Positions 1 to 10,600 of a stretch of DNA of 64,000 nt are shown piece by piece. This DNA is from Gorsachius magnificus (lineage: Eukaryota; Chordata; Aves; Pelecaniformes; Ardeidae). The notes beneath the pieces were generated by a model, which searched no databases, had not been told where the DNA came from, and saw only the letters and a list, made by a program, of their open reading frames with translations. The stretch covers positions 3,719,821 to 3,783,820 of the forward strand of contig CM067081.1 in assembly GCA_034008185.1 (NCBI GenBank). The letters are read 5' to 3'. Made by a program: the position numbers and the translations under genes. Position 1 is the stretch's first letter. Each line of letters begins with the position of its first letter.

Positions 1-1745
1 TGCAAATACTGTTTGCTGGGTTTCAGCAGCAGAAAAGCAGTAGTAGGTCCTTTATGCATGGAGAACATCCCCAAGTCACAGCCCGCAGCCCATGGGCAAC
101 CAATTTAGGCAGGCAAAACTCTGTCTGGAATTACTTCAGCTTCCCCTTTCCTGAAGCTAAAATCAGAGCTATAAAGCGTGCATTGTGCCAGCATCCCAAA
201 GCAGAGTGGAAGCACCACAGCTGTCAGGGACCCCATCCTAGGATCACCAAGGGGATATTGAAATCATGGGAACAGCCTCAGCAGCCTGATGGAAATGAGG
301 TGCTAATTCCTTCGTTTTCTCTCTTCAAGCCACAACAGAAGAGAAGAGCCCCAGGACAAGCCTTGTGTCAGGCCATGTCCCCACTTCAGTGCCACAGATC
401 CCTGCATTATCTGCTGCAGAAGAGAAGCTGGTTGCCCCATCTGAAGCAGCAGTTTCACACGGCAGAGCAGAGCTATGCCGTTTCCAGCAGAGCTCTGGAG
501 CCAGCCAAGCACCATTAGCCTAGTTTTTCATCCAAGCAAGGAAGTCCTGGCTCCTGGCAGGCTTATTAGCTTTGGAACCGAGCTCAGCTGACACCTGGCC
601 AAGGCGTTCTGGCTGCAGCTGGACCTGCCTGGCTTCTGTCCCACCAGCCTGGGTCTCTCCTCATCACACTTCCCTACCCTCTTGGTTCAGCTTGTGCGCC
701 GGCCCAACTGAGCAATGGGGATAGCTACAGACTTCGGAGATAGAGGGGCTGTTCGGACTCTAAATCTCTTTGTATATCCAAAGATCCCTGCAACTGAAAC
801 AATTCCTTGCAAAGTTCTTGGTTGTCCAAGAACAGAGAATTCCCTTCCATCTGACAAAGGTGGTGCTGGGCAGCTGGGCACAAGGAGGGATGAGCAATTT
901 GCTTGTATTGCTTATCTTCCTTCCTTCAAACTCTAGATATGTTTGAAAGCCTAGAAGCAAGCTGCATGGCTCTTCCTGGGGATTGAACTAATCTCATAAC
1001 TGGTTGGAAGAGAGGGCAAAATCCCAGAAACTGACAGGCTCTGGAGTTCCAATATATGGTAGATCTTCCCTAATGACTGCAAAAATCTACAGTTTTATTT
1101 CTTAACCCCCTTTGTGACTGCTAGGGAGAGAGGAAGACAGCCTGCGCCCATGGCAGTCCTGCTGCACACCCACCTCTCTTCTCTCCTTGTCTCTTCTACC
1201 AGAGTAGTCCTGGGCAGAAGTGCCCTTGAGGTGGTGGACAGGACTGTCTCTGCTCTGGGAGCCCAAAGAAAATCACTGCTGTCCCTGTCACAGTGCCTGC
1301 CCCACTGCTGTCCCCATCAGCCAGCAGAGACTCTTTCCAGGGCTGGTTCCACTTTCCGGGGGTTCCCATACAGCAAAGACACTGAGAATGTCCCTTGTCC
1401 TTCACACCCTTGACTCTGTCCACAATGTGTGAAGGCCATAGAAACCCTCCCATAAAGGGGAACGTTTTCTTTCAGCATGGGAGCTCTGGGCAGCAGGGGT
1501 GCTAACAGCACACCCCAAGGTGTTTGCTGCATCCGCATTGCTCTGCTATAGATACAGCCCAGCATCTTGGCTCAAGTCCTAGAACCAGGGGCCTCGACAG
1601 CCAACTCACCCATGGCATCAGCTTGGCATCAGCCAGATTTACACTGTCTGACAGGAACGTGTCTCCATTGCTCTTGCAGACCTGCAGCAACGGAGATGCT
1701 GTGTCCTCCCTAAAGAAGCAAATTTCAGCCTTTATTTTGCCCTTA
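1..1745. other. Intergenic, no feature recognised
   Basis: Mixed-composition unique sequence. Reading frames of 60-150 codons occur on both strands, but they overlap each other and show no domain, signal peptide or homology that I recognise. Confidence 0.6.
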
Positions 1746-2050
1746 TCATAGAATTATAGAATCATGGAATGGTTTGGGTTGGAAGGGACCTTAAAAGATC
1801 ATCTAGTCCACCCCTCCTGCCATGGGCAGGGACATCTTCAATTGGATCAGGTTGCTTACAGCCCCACCCATCCTGACTTTGAACACTTCCAATGATGGGG
1901 CATCCACAGCTTCTCTGGGCAACCTGTGCCAGCATCTCACCACCTTTATCATAAAAAATCGCTTCCTTATGTCTAATGTAAATCTACTCCCCAGCCTCTA
2001 ACCTGAATCTTCCCTAGCTGCAGCCTGAGCAGGAGACTCCTTGTCCTTAC
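1746..2050 (-). mobile_element. CR1 LINE 3' fragment (group E)
   Basis: Read on the minus strand this is the 3' end of a CR1 retrotransposon. The plus strand begins with the reversed tail repeat (TCATAGAATT, ATAGAATCATGG) and then GGTTTGGGTTGGAAGGGACC. It differs from the other copies in having a TGCCATGGGCAGGGACATCTT segment, so it belongs to a distinct lineage. The ORF2 part is broken by many substitutions. Confidence 0.88.
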
Positions 2051-2386
2051 CCCCACCGACGCGGAGACGAGGTCACGGAATTAATGACTGACAGGCAATG
2101 ATGCTGCATATCAGCTATGTTTGAACTGCTGCGCCCCTGCTGACGGCTGGTTCCCCCGTTAAGCACCTTCCAGCACCAGGCACAGCCTGGGACGCAGCAG
2201 ATAGCATTTTTATCAGCTTTGCAAGACATTAACTACGGGTCCTGCTCTTCTCCCAGGTGCCTGCTACGCGCGGCAGGTTAACCAGGGAGCAGACAGTATT
2301 CACAGAAAACAAAGGGGATGCTCTGTTGGGAGGAGATAAGACCAAAAGTTGCCCGGTGATGGTGACCTTGGACAGAAATTGCCCCA
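2051..2386. other. Intergenic gap between two CR1 copies
   Basis: About 335 bp of unique sequence without a recognisable feature. Confidence 0.6.
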
Positions 2387-2628
2387 TCATAGGATCATAG
2401 AATGGTTTGGGTTGGAAGCGACCCCTAGAGGTCACCCAGTCCAACCCCCCTGCAGGGAGCAGGGACACCTTTAACCAGATCAGGTTGCTCACAGCCCTGT
2501 CCAACCTGGCCTGGAATGTTGCTAGCGATGGGGCCTCCACCACCTCTCTGGGCAACCCATTCCAATGTTTCACTACTCTCATTGTAAAGAATTTCTTCCT
2601 TACATCCAGTCTAAACTTACCCTGCTTA
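2387..2628 (-). mobile_element. CR1 LINE 3' fragment (group A)
   Basis: Minus-strand CR1 tail with GGTTTGGGTTGGAAG and the CAACCCCCCTGCAGGGAGC motif. The minus-strand translation keeps the ORF2 C-terminal signature [20 protein letters not shown]. It is truncated at its 5' end and has the usual short tail repeat at its 3' end. It sits about 340 bp from the preceding CR1 copy, in the same orientation. Confidence 0.92.
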
Positions 2629-2794
2629 TATGAAGGGTCTTCTGAAAACCATCGCTAGATAAATAGTGCTGGCAAGAGCTTATGCTTATGCTGGCCCCAG
2701 TCAGGATCTCTTTGGACTGGGACAGGCAGAAGCGAGGCTCGGAAGGGACTTCTGAGCACAAGTCTCTGGGCATTCCCAAGGCAAAAGCCTGGAA

Positions 2795-2796
<2 letters not shown>

Positions 2797-2827
<31 letters not shown>
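2797..2827. repeat. (TG)n microsatellite
   Basis: About 15 uninterrupted TG units lie just upstream of an LTR. The tract is long enough to be polymorphic. Confidence 0.95.
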
Positions 2828-2828
<1 letters not shown>

Positions 2829-2875
2829 TGCAGATCACTTTGTCAGGCAGTGCCTGCAAATTTCCTGTGACACCT

Positions 2876-3417
2876 TGTCCTGGTTTTGGCTGGGACAGAG
2901 TTAATTTTCTGCCTAGTAGCTGGCACAGTGCTGTGTTTTGGATTTAGTATGAGAAGAATGTTGATAACACACTGATGGTTTAGGTGTTGCTAAGTAGTGG
3001 CTAGACCAGTCAAGGACTTTTTCAGCTTCCCCTGCTCTGCCAGGGGCACAAGAATCTGGGAGGGGGCACAGCCAGGGCAGGTGACCCCAAATGACCAAAG
3101 AGATATTCCATACCATATGACATCATGCTCGGGGGGAGTTGGCTGGGGGGACTGGGATCGCTGCCCGGGACGGACTGGGCGTCTGTTGGCGGGTGGTGAG
3201 CAATTGCATTGTGCATCATTTGTATATTCTTTTATCATTATTGTTGTTGTTGTTGTTGTTATTATTTCCCTCTGCTGTTTTATTAAACTGTCTTTATCTC
3301 AATCCATGGGTTTCACTTTTTTTTCTTGATTCTCTCCCCTCTCCCACCGGGGAGGGGGGCAGTGAGCAAGCAGCCAGGTGGTGCTTGGTGGCCTGCCGGG
3401 TTAAACCTGTACTGACA
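2876..3417 (+). mobile_element. Solo LTR, ERVL-like avian family (copy 1)
   Basis: The element starts TGTCCTGGTTTTGGCTGGGA and ends near GGTTAAACCTGTACTGACA. It aligns by eye along its whole length with the LTR at 29,169-29,743. Shared landmarks are GTTGATAACACACTGATG, GGGTGGTGAGCAATTGCATT, and the polyadenylation signal ATTAAA (3,282-3,287) followed by CTGTCTTTATCTCA. A (TTG)n run sits before the signal. No internal retroviral genes are attached, so it is a solo LTR. I found no matching target duplication. The family resembles a widespread neoavian ERVL LTR; the subfamily name is not assigned. Confidence 0.88.
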
Positions 3418-4008
3418 TGAGTCAGCTAGATCACCAGAGAAGCAGCATAGCCACCAAATTCATCCCTGCAAAGAAACGGCACTTCACCAGGGAAGAACAC
3501 ATCCATCAGGGCTAAGGGCAGCGGCACTGGGGGATGAAGGGGACCACCCACACTCTTTCTGCCCTGACGACAGGCAAAAGCCCTTTCCTCCTGGTGTATC
3601 ATGTCCGGGAGGATTGATTTTGCTGGGAACAAAGAATGAGTTGTAATTAAGATTCAGCCCTTGGCTCAAGTTAACCTCTTTCTGGTGGAAAAGTTTTGGT
3701 GAGCATGGGTGTGAATCCCTTTAAAACCAGTTTAGATGTTCAGCTCATTGGATAGATCCTTAATGGGGCATGACAGTCTGGCTTGGGCTCTGAAAGCTCT
3801 AGGCCTGAGGTTCAGAGGCATCTTTTTTAAAAATTTCATACGTACAAAAAGACCAGAATGTCAGGGCTAGGCTGATCACTGGATGTGCTCAGCAGGATCA
3901 CAGCCAATGACTCAGAAATCCCTGATAGACCTCTCTAACCCCTGTTTAGAAGAAGACACCATGACGAGGTGGATGGAGCAGAAAGCTAACCGTCAGCAAG
4001 GAAGAATT

Positions 4009-4031
4009 ATCTATATATCTATATATCTATA
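4009..4031. repeat. Short (ATCTATAT)n repeat
   Basis: About three copies of the 8-mer ATCTATAT lie in otherwise unique sequence. Confidence 0.8.
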
Positions 4032-4820
4032 ATGACATCTTTCAGCTCCATAGGCCTGGATAACTCACTGCCAGGAGCCACCAAGAAATGACCCGAAGAG
4101 CCATTAACACTAAATCTAACAAGTCTTGGGGAACCTCAGGGAAGAGGAATGGGCTGGCACAGGGCCTGGGTCATGGGAACGTGGTCAGAGGAGAAGGGGA
4201 CAACCAGAAAGGTGAGCACCGTCAGTTCTTAGCAAAACAATAGAGCAGTTAATTTGGAATTTCATGAACGAGTTTATCATCTGACCAAACGCACATACAT
4301 CTATAAATACAGGCAGATGCCAGAGCAGAAAACCTTCATCAGCATTCATCACGTTTCACCCTCTGAGCCTCTGCTGATAAAGTCAGCTGTGGCCGTTTTA
4401 CATCACAGTTCCTCCAAGGCATTCTGCTTTTTTTTTTTAAACTGCATTAGATGAGATTAACAAAACATGCCTTAAACAGTGTCAGAACTGGCCCCCTGAC
4501 AGGCCTTGAAACGTGGCTGTAAAGGGATGGGGTTATAACCCTTTTCTTACCAGAGGTGGCTTAATGGGGACAGCGGTGGAGAAGCAGATGGAAGCAGGTC
4601 CAGGCATGGGGGATTAAAGGGTTCAAAGCCCAGAGGTGGGCTCAGGAGGATGGGCTGGGGAGGAGGCTCTGGAAGGAGGTGCAGAAGGACTTTAAGGGGA
4701 TTGAGAAGCAGAGGGGGTTTGCGGGAGCAGCTCAGAGGTCTGTGGGATGGGAAATGTACTGGGCTGATACATAGGTGCATCCATGGAAGGAGAGAGATTC
4801 AAAGGGGTGTCAACCTAGTA

Positions 4821-4940
4821 AATATGCCATCAGACGGTATTTCACCCCTAAAGGGTGGATGAATACGCCATCAGAGGGTATTTCACCCCTAAAAGCTTAA
4901 TGAATATGCTGTCAGAGGGTATTTCACCCCTAAAGGGTGA
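4821..4940. repeat. 41-bp tandem repeat, about 2.9 copies
   Basis: Units start at 4,821, 4,862 and 4,903. Each begins AATA(T/C)GC and contains GGTATTTCACCCCTAAA. The copies differ at a handful of positions. The period of 41 is not a multiple of three, so a coding role is unlikely. Confidence 0.92.
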
Positions 4941-5195
4941 GAGATTGCCGTGAACTGCAGTGAGCTGGGGATGGGAGACAGCCAGCCAAGCTGATGTGCC
5001 AGAAGAGGCCCACAAAGGTCTTGGGCATCGAAAATGAAGAAAGGTCCCGCAGAAAGGACACTTTCTTGCCTTAGTAGACAGTAGGCTAGGACTGCTAGGA
5101 GGTGATGGGTCCGTTCTGCTGGCCACACACCAAAGCCTGGGAAAATAGCCTGGGCCAGGGATTAGACGCACAACCTGTCAACACAGAGATTTAGG

Positions 5196-5600
5196 AACGT
5201 AACCTTATTCATCGAAGAGAAGGCTGAGAGGGATCATTACATATGGGTATTTACATAGGGGAAAGCTGTCTGACAGCGAGGCAGAGAAGGGGAGAAGGCA
5301 GATTCAGCCATGCTGATAAGGGGAATAAGAAGATGTGATGGGTGGAAGATAGCACTAGATTAATTCGACCTTTGAAGTGGACACCAACTCACTGCTATGA
5401 AGGTAATTAAATATTGGAACAGCTTATCAGGGAGGCTGCCGAGTCACCAGTCCTTCTTATGTTGAAATAAAGATTAGGTACCTATGAGAAAAGATGCTCT
5501 AATCCAATTTCTGGGAAAAATCTGTTTTCTGTATACAGAAGGTCAGAGAAGATGATCCTTGCGGTAGCTTTTGGCTGTGCAGTCTGTGAATTTAGGAAGC
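5196..5600 (+). mobile_element. Ancient CR1/L3-like LINE relic
   Basis: The stretch carries the diverged landmarks of old amniote L3/CR1 3' ends in the right order: GAGAAGGCTGAGAGGGAT, a TACATAGGGGAAA segment, GGTAATTAAATATTGGAACA, then GGTCAGAGAAGATGATCC near the end. It lacks the modern ATTCTATGA tail. Divergence is far higher than in the other CR1 copies, so the insertion is much older. The boundaries are approximate. Confidence 0.6.
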
Positions 5601-5687
5601 ATAAACTCCCCTGTGTAAGGACCCATCTTCATCTGGTACGGGACGCATCAGGCAAATCAAGGCAAAATGCATAACACAGGCTGAGAT

Positions 5688-5772
5688 CCCAGCTCAAGAG
5701 CACACAGCCAATGCTGGGAAGAGAGCTCAGAAATTCCTGGCTCTTATCCCATTAGCCTACTGGAAGATAGAT
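5688..5772 (-). mobile_element. Probable MIR/core-SINE-like relic
   Basis: The sequence around AGCACACAGCCAATG...AGAGCTCAG...CTCTTATCCCATTAG follows the order of the reverse-complement MIR core (ACACAGC, then GCAGAGC, then TCTTA-CCA-TA). The match is short and weak, so a library search is needed to confirm it. Confidence 0.35.
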
Positions 5773-6674
5773 AAGCCTCCATGTTTCTTCAAACCTCATA
5801 TGAATCACAGAACTACTTAGAGGGTTTGGGGTTTGCCTGGTATTTATATTGCAACAGCAATAATGAGACACAGTCTGCCTGTGCTAAATTGATAGGGGTG
5901 GAAAGGTGTCCTCTGCCCCAACAAAGTTTAAAATCTTGCCGAGGACATGAGGCAAGCAAGAAAGGACTCACCGGCCACTCGGCAGCCTGCGAACACCGTC
6001 CTCCAACAACTCAATGAGCTCATGTAACCCATTCCTCCATGCCAGAAACGGGAAGAAGAAAAGCAGGCAAACCTTGGAAGAGCAGATAAATAGAGTGGTT
6101 GTGATGGAGAAAGGGGTGCATGTCCCAACGGGATGTGGCCAAAGCCAGGATCTATCCAAACAAGACAAACTTCTGGATGGCGTCATCTCCAGGGAAGAGA
6201 ACAGCCAAGAACCACCGAGAATAAGGGCTGGGAGTCATCCAGCCACATGCAGAAGTGCCAAAATATGCCAGATGGAGCAACTCTTGGAAGTTTCTCCCTG
6301 CTGACTTTGAAGGGAGCCAGAGGTGATTGGCCCAGATGGAGACTTTAACACTTGAGACATCAGAAGCCCGGTGAGATGAACTCCAAAGAGCCAGAGGAGG
6401 CCCAGACTGAAACAGTCACAGCAGCAAGATATTTCCGTAAGGCAAAAGGCCTCTCTGACTTAGTTTCTCAGCTGTGAAAAAGGACTTTCAAGATAATCTG
6501 CCTAGAATAATCTACGACTTGTCTAATGAGACAAGGGCATTTGGAGGAACCGAAACTGCCTGTGAAACCAGGCTGCTGCACGGCCTCATGTGTTGGCTGG
6601 GGAGGATGCTCAAAAATCCCATTCCAGCAGTGCCAGAAATGAAGTGTCACCAAAAGTCCAGACTGGTGCTTTCC
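5773..6674. other. Intergenic, no feature recognised
   Basis: Unique sequence after the old LINE/SINE relics. Short overlapping frames are not supported as genes. Confidence 0.55.
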
Positions 6675-6736
6675 TTTTTTTTTTTTTTCAGTTCTTCTGT
6701 TGTGATGTATCTCAAAGGAGGGGAAAAAAAAAAAAA
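6675..6736. repeat. Opposed T14 and A13 homopolymers
   Basis: T14 (6,675-6,688) is followed by CAG and, 35 bp later, by A13 (6,724-6,736) leading into an A/G-rich run. The two runs could pair as a hairpin. The T14-CAG also resembles a splice acceptor, but no exon follows. Confidence 0.8.
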
Positions 6737-6942
6737 GAAAAGAAAAGAAAATGAAAAAAAGGTAAAGCTAAGACATGCTAAATAATCCAGAATAAAAATA
6801 AAATGCTTCATTATGGACAGAGAGGCAACACTGAACATCAAGCCCCAGTAAAGTCACTTTAGGTGTTTTTTGTTATTTGGTGGGAGTTTTTAATCATTTT
6901 GCTGACACCCCCTTGGAAGACCCCTTTTGTTAAAAGGCCTGA

Positions 6943-6961
6943 TTTTTTTTTTTTTTTTTTT
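6943..6961. repeat. T19 homopolymer
   Basis: An uninterrupted run of 19 T. No recognisable retrocopy sequence borders it. Confidence 0.9.
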
Positions 6962-7108
6962 ATCTTCTTGATTTTGTTCACTGAACCACAAAATCCAATT
7001 TTGGTTCAGGTCTCTCAGAGAGCCCCGGGATGCTGGTGATATGGAGGCCCCTGTTCACCACATCCCCGTGCGGGCAGGAGCAGGGAGAAGATGGAGCAGC
7101 CCTAGTGA

Positions 7109-7133
7109 ACACACACACACACACACCCCCCCC
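7109..7133. repeat. (AC)n followed by a C-run
   Basis: Nine AC units run directly into about seven further C residues. Confidence 0.9.
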
Positions 7134-7421
7134 AGCACGGCGGGAATGTGTTTGCAAGGATGGGGTGTGCAGGGTTTCCATCTCTCCTTCTTCCTCTGCT
7201 GTCTCAGGTCCCAATGGGAACAGGACCCTTTTAACCCTTTCCTGCGTGATGCTGCACAGATCCTGCCTCCTGCCACATCACCGGGGAGGGGGGCTGGTGG
7301 GAGGGACAAATAAAAACATGCATTGGCCAGAAGAAAAGTCCCCCTCAGTGTCCCAGGAAAGCCTGAGAAGAGGGTGAGCACAGGTGCTGTTACTCATTGC
7401 ATGAAGGAGAAGCTTTTTATT

Positions 7422-7439
7422 AGAGAGAGAGAGAGAGAG
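7422..7439. repeat. (AG)n microsatellite
   Basis: Nine AG units lie 18 bp upstream of the long polypurine tract and are probably part of the same unstable purine-rich locus. Confidence 0.9.
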
Positions 7440-7457
7440 GAAGAAATAAATAATGAC

Positions 7458-7698
7458 AGGGGAGGGGAGGGGGGGAGGGGAGGGAGAGGGAAGGGAAAGG
7501 GAAGGGGAAAGGGAAGGGGAAAGGGAAGGGGAAAGGGAAGGGGAAAGGAAGGAAGGGGAAAGGGAAGGGGAAAGGGAAGGGAAGGGAAAGGGGAAGGGGG
7601 AAAGGGAAGGGAAGGGAAAGGGAAGGGAAGGGAAGGAGAAGGGAAGGAAGGGAAGGGAAGGGAAGGGAAGGGAAGGGAAGGGAAGGAAAGGAAAGGAA
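7458..7698 (+). repeat. 241-nt perfect polypurine (G/A) tract
   Basis: Every base from 7,458 to 7,698 on the plus strand is G or A. The middle is built on a 12-bp unit GGGGAAAGGGAA, the right part on a 5-bp unit GGGAA. It contains dozens of closely spaced GGG and GGGG runs. Mirror-symmetric polypurine DNA of this length can form intramolecular triplexes, and the G-runs can form quadruplexes. Translations of it are low-complexity and not genes. Confidence 0.97.
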
Positions 7699-10600
7699 CA
7701 CAAAAAGCCCTAGCCTAAAGCACTGCCCCTGTAACTCCCTCTCTGTCCAGGGCTTTCTGTCACAGCAGAGATGGAATTACAGCGCTGGAGGGAACTCAAT
7801 GAAATAATGATTACCCCTTGGATTTAATTAGCACAGAGATGAGGTGGTGTTGAACAAGCATGTCTGTGCATCAAAACATTCCTCGTGGCGCCAGGGATTT
7901 CAGACCCAAACCGCTCAGGCCTGCCAGGCGCAAACCGGGCATGGAGGGCGGAGACCTGGCCTTTGGACCCTGCCTGTGATGCCAAGCCAGGCTGGGGCAC
8001 ATGTCTCAGCAAGGACATGGGGTTGGGGATGGTCCTTCAAACCTCAGAGGGTTCCATGGCTGGAGGACCACAGCTGCTCCTCCAGGAGAACTTTGTCATG
8101 CTGCGCACTACACAAACCTATCAAGGGAGACATCCCTCATCCCAAAAGACCAGGAGGTGATGGAGGAAAGAACACCCCACCTTGGGGCTTCACATCCTCT
8201 CTCTTACAAGGCACAGCCATCTTTCCCCAGGGAGAGATAAATTACCTCCCCACACCAAAAAGCCACCTGTTATTGACACTTCACCATGAATTAGGATGAA
8301 GTAGGGAGCTACTTCCATGCTTGAGACATGGGACAACCAGCCCTGAGACATCCAACCTTCTCCAGCGACCAGGTGGGGAAAGGGCAAAGGCGCTGGGAGG
8401 ACTGGGAGAAAGCCCCAGACATGGAACAGGGCTGCGATGGAGTCTCAGGAGGGAATCACAAACTCCACCTTCTGTCTGAGTGTCCTTCTGTGCTTGCAGA
8501 AAAACACTACTAGGAAAGCTGATTGCCCCCTGCTTTTGGCCACAGGCACTTTGTTTCTGGTGTAGGACAAGCCCTCAGGTGAAGAGTGCTCAAGGAGGCT
8601 GTGGAGCCCACCATGCCCAGGGAGTCCACAAAAGCAGTTATCCTCAGGTGCTTGACTCCCCATGTTCTCCAAAGCCAGTGTCATTATCTCCCTTTTACTG
8701 ACGGGGAAACTGAGGCAGAAAGCTCAGAGCTAGGATCCTAACATACCCATAACACCTCCCACAACACAAGGCAGCAGCAGCGGGAATAAGTTCCTGCCTG
8801 TTCATTCCCAATGGACACCCTGCAAGACCAACCCTGTAATTACAAGGGCCAGTAATGGAAAGACATTGGAGGTCAGTAAGTTAAGGCAGGCTTCATTTGC
8901 AGGCAAAAAAAAAAGATGCTCAGAGGAAATGGCAGGTCTTGGGTTTTTAAGCTAGGCTGCTGAGAGACCAAGAAGGGAGATGCAACTCTCTTAATTTTAA
9001 TTAACTCTTTTAATTTTAAAATATTTCATGCTAATAGCTATACTTACACCAAGAGCTTCTGCTCAGCCACAGTCAGGGAGCTTTTAGAAATTGCGCCTTT
9101 CATACCCATGGAGCAGGTGCTCAAAACCGATGTGAGACCAGAACTTGACCACTTCTGTCCTGATTTTCTGTCCAGTCCCTTTATGCTCCTCTTCTTTATC
9201 ACAGTTACATTTATCCTGCATGTGTTTGACTTTTATCCTGTGGGTATTTGCGAAGATTTGGGGGATGGCAGCTGTGTGCGAGCACCATCCCCTAAATCAC
9301 GAAGCTCCCCACTCATTCGCCCATCACCTGGACACGTTTGTTAACAGCGTGGAAGAGAAATTGCGGTACAAATGATGCTGCTTAGCTGCATGTGCAGCTC
9401 TTGAGATCCTCACGCTGTGATCACAACGCCAGACAAAATCCACGGGACCCAGAAGCCGCTTCTTCATCACTCTCCCCACAAGAATTTTCCTAGGATTACC
9501 CAGAAAAGGAAAGAGTTGGTTCCCACAGCTGGCTAACAGAAGGCTTGCAGTAACAAGATGCACAGTGTATTGGGTTTAAAGGAATAACGTTGCTGGCTAC
9601 AGGGTCTGCTGAGTGCTGGCAGATCTCAGATGGTGTATAGCTGTGGCGTTAGGAAAGAGCATTAAAACCAGTTGAAAAAATTACAGCTAATTGCACTGTC
9701 ACGACATTAGCAATGCAGTTTCCAAACACTTGCAACAAAAGATTATTGTCACTTCTGGCAGCTCCCAGCATCATCGTACAGGGCTGATATTTTCAAATTC
9801 TCCCATTTAATGAGGATCTACAGAGTGTTTTCCATAGCCTGGCCAAGCATGACTGTTCTGCTGGCTTGAAATAGCCAGCATTCGAGTGCGACTCACTGGT
9901 TTGTGTTGCTAGGAAGACATTCTGCCTTACAAGCGGGAAGAGAGCCATGCAGCTCCAAGCAGCTTCAATGGGCCAAAATTCTTGCCTTTTTGGTGGGTGG
10001 GAAACTAAGGGATTAGGGAACTCCCTCCATCGTCCCCTCTCCTGCATGACCAAGAGTTGAACCAGTATCTACTAAACCCTTCCCTACACAGCTGGTTTTT
10101 GCTCTGTCCCACGGGCTGTAAGCGGAGGACTTCGGCTGGAGCCCTTTCTCTAGTATCAGCCATGAGATGGATTTTATTCCTTTAAAACAAATAGCTGCCT
10201 GCTTTATTTTCTAGCTTGCCATGTTCCCCCTTTTGCAATAACTAGGATTCTACCCTAGAGAACGGGGGACCTCAGTGCGCAGCTCCTAATTAGAAAGGTG
10301 TTCAGGAAAAAAGAAGAGGGAATAAATAACCTCCTCATAAATCACTTGCAATGAAAGGGGCGGGGAGGCTAATGATTTTAAATGGATACTTTGGCAATTC
10401 CTTTAATGAGAAGGAGCAGGTAATTACATTGACCTTGGAGATCTCATTATTCTCCTTGGGCCAGATGAGAGAAATGGTGAAGGATTGCCTAGTGCTCGCT
10501 AAGCACGGGGAGATGTTAGAGAAGACTGACACAGTCAACAGCTAACCAGGGAATGGGGCATTTGCTATGTTCTCTCACTCCTTTCCTACCTCCTGTGTTT

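Larger units (their letters stand above)
3418..5195. other. Intergenic, purine-rich patch
   Basis: No gene seen. A G/A-rich patch spans about 4,550-4,800. The short repeats listed separately fall in this block. Confidence 0.55.

Noticed and set aside
6655..6760. T14-CAG as a splice acceptor
   Set aside because: No downstream coding sequence, donor or branch-point support.
7323..7718. Long frames on both strands with Gly-Lys-Glu or Pro-Phe-Ser runs
   Set aside because: They are translations of the polypurine tract and have no gene structure.
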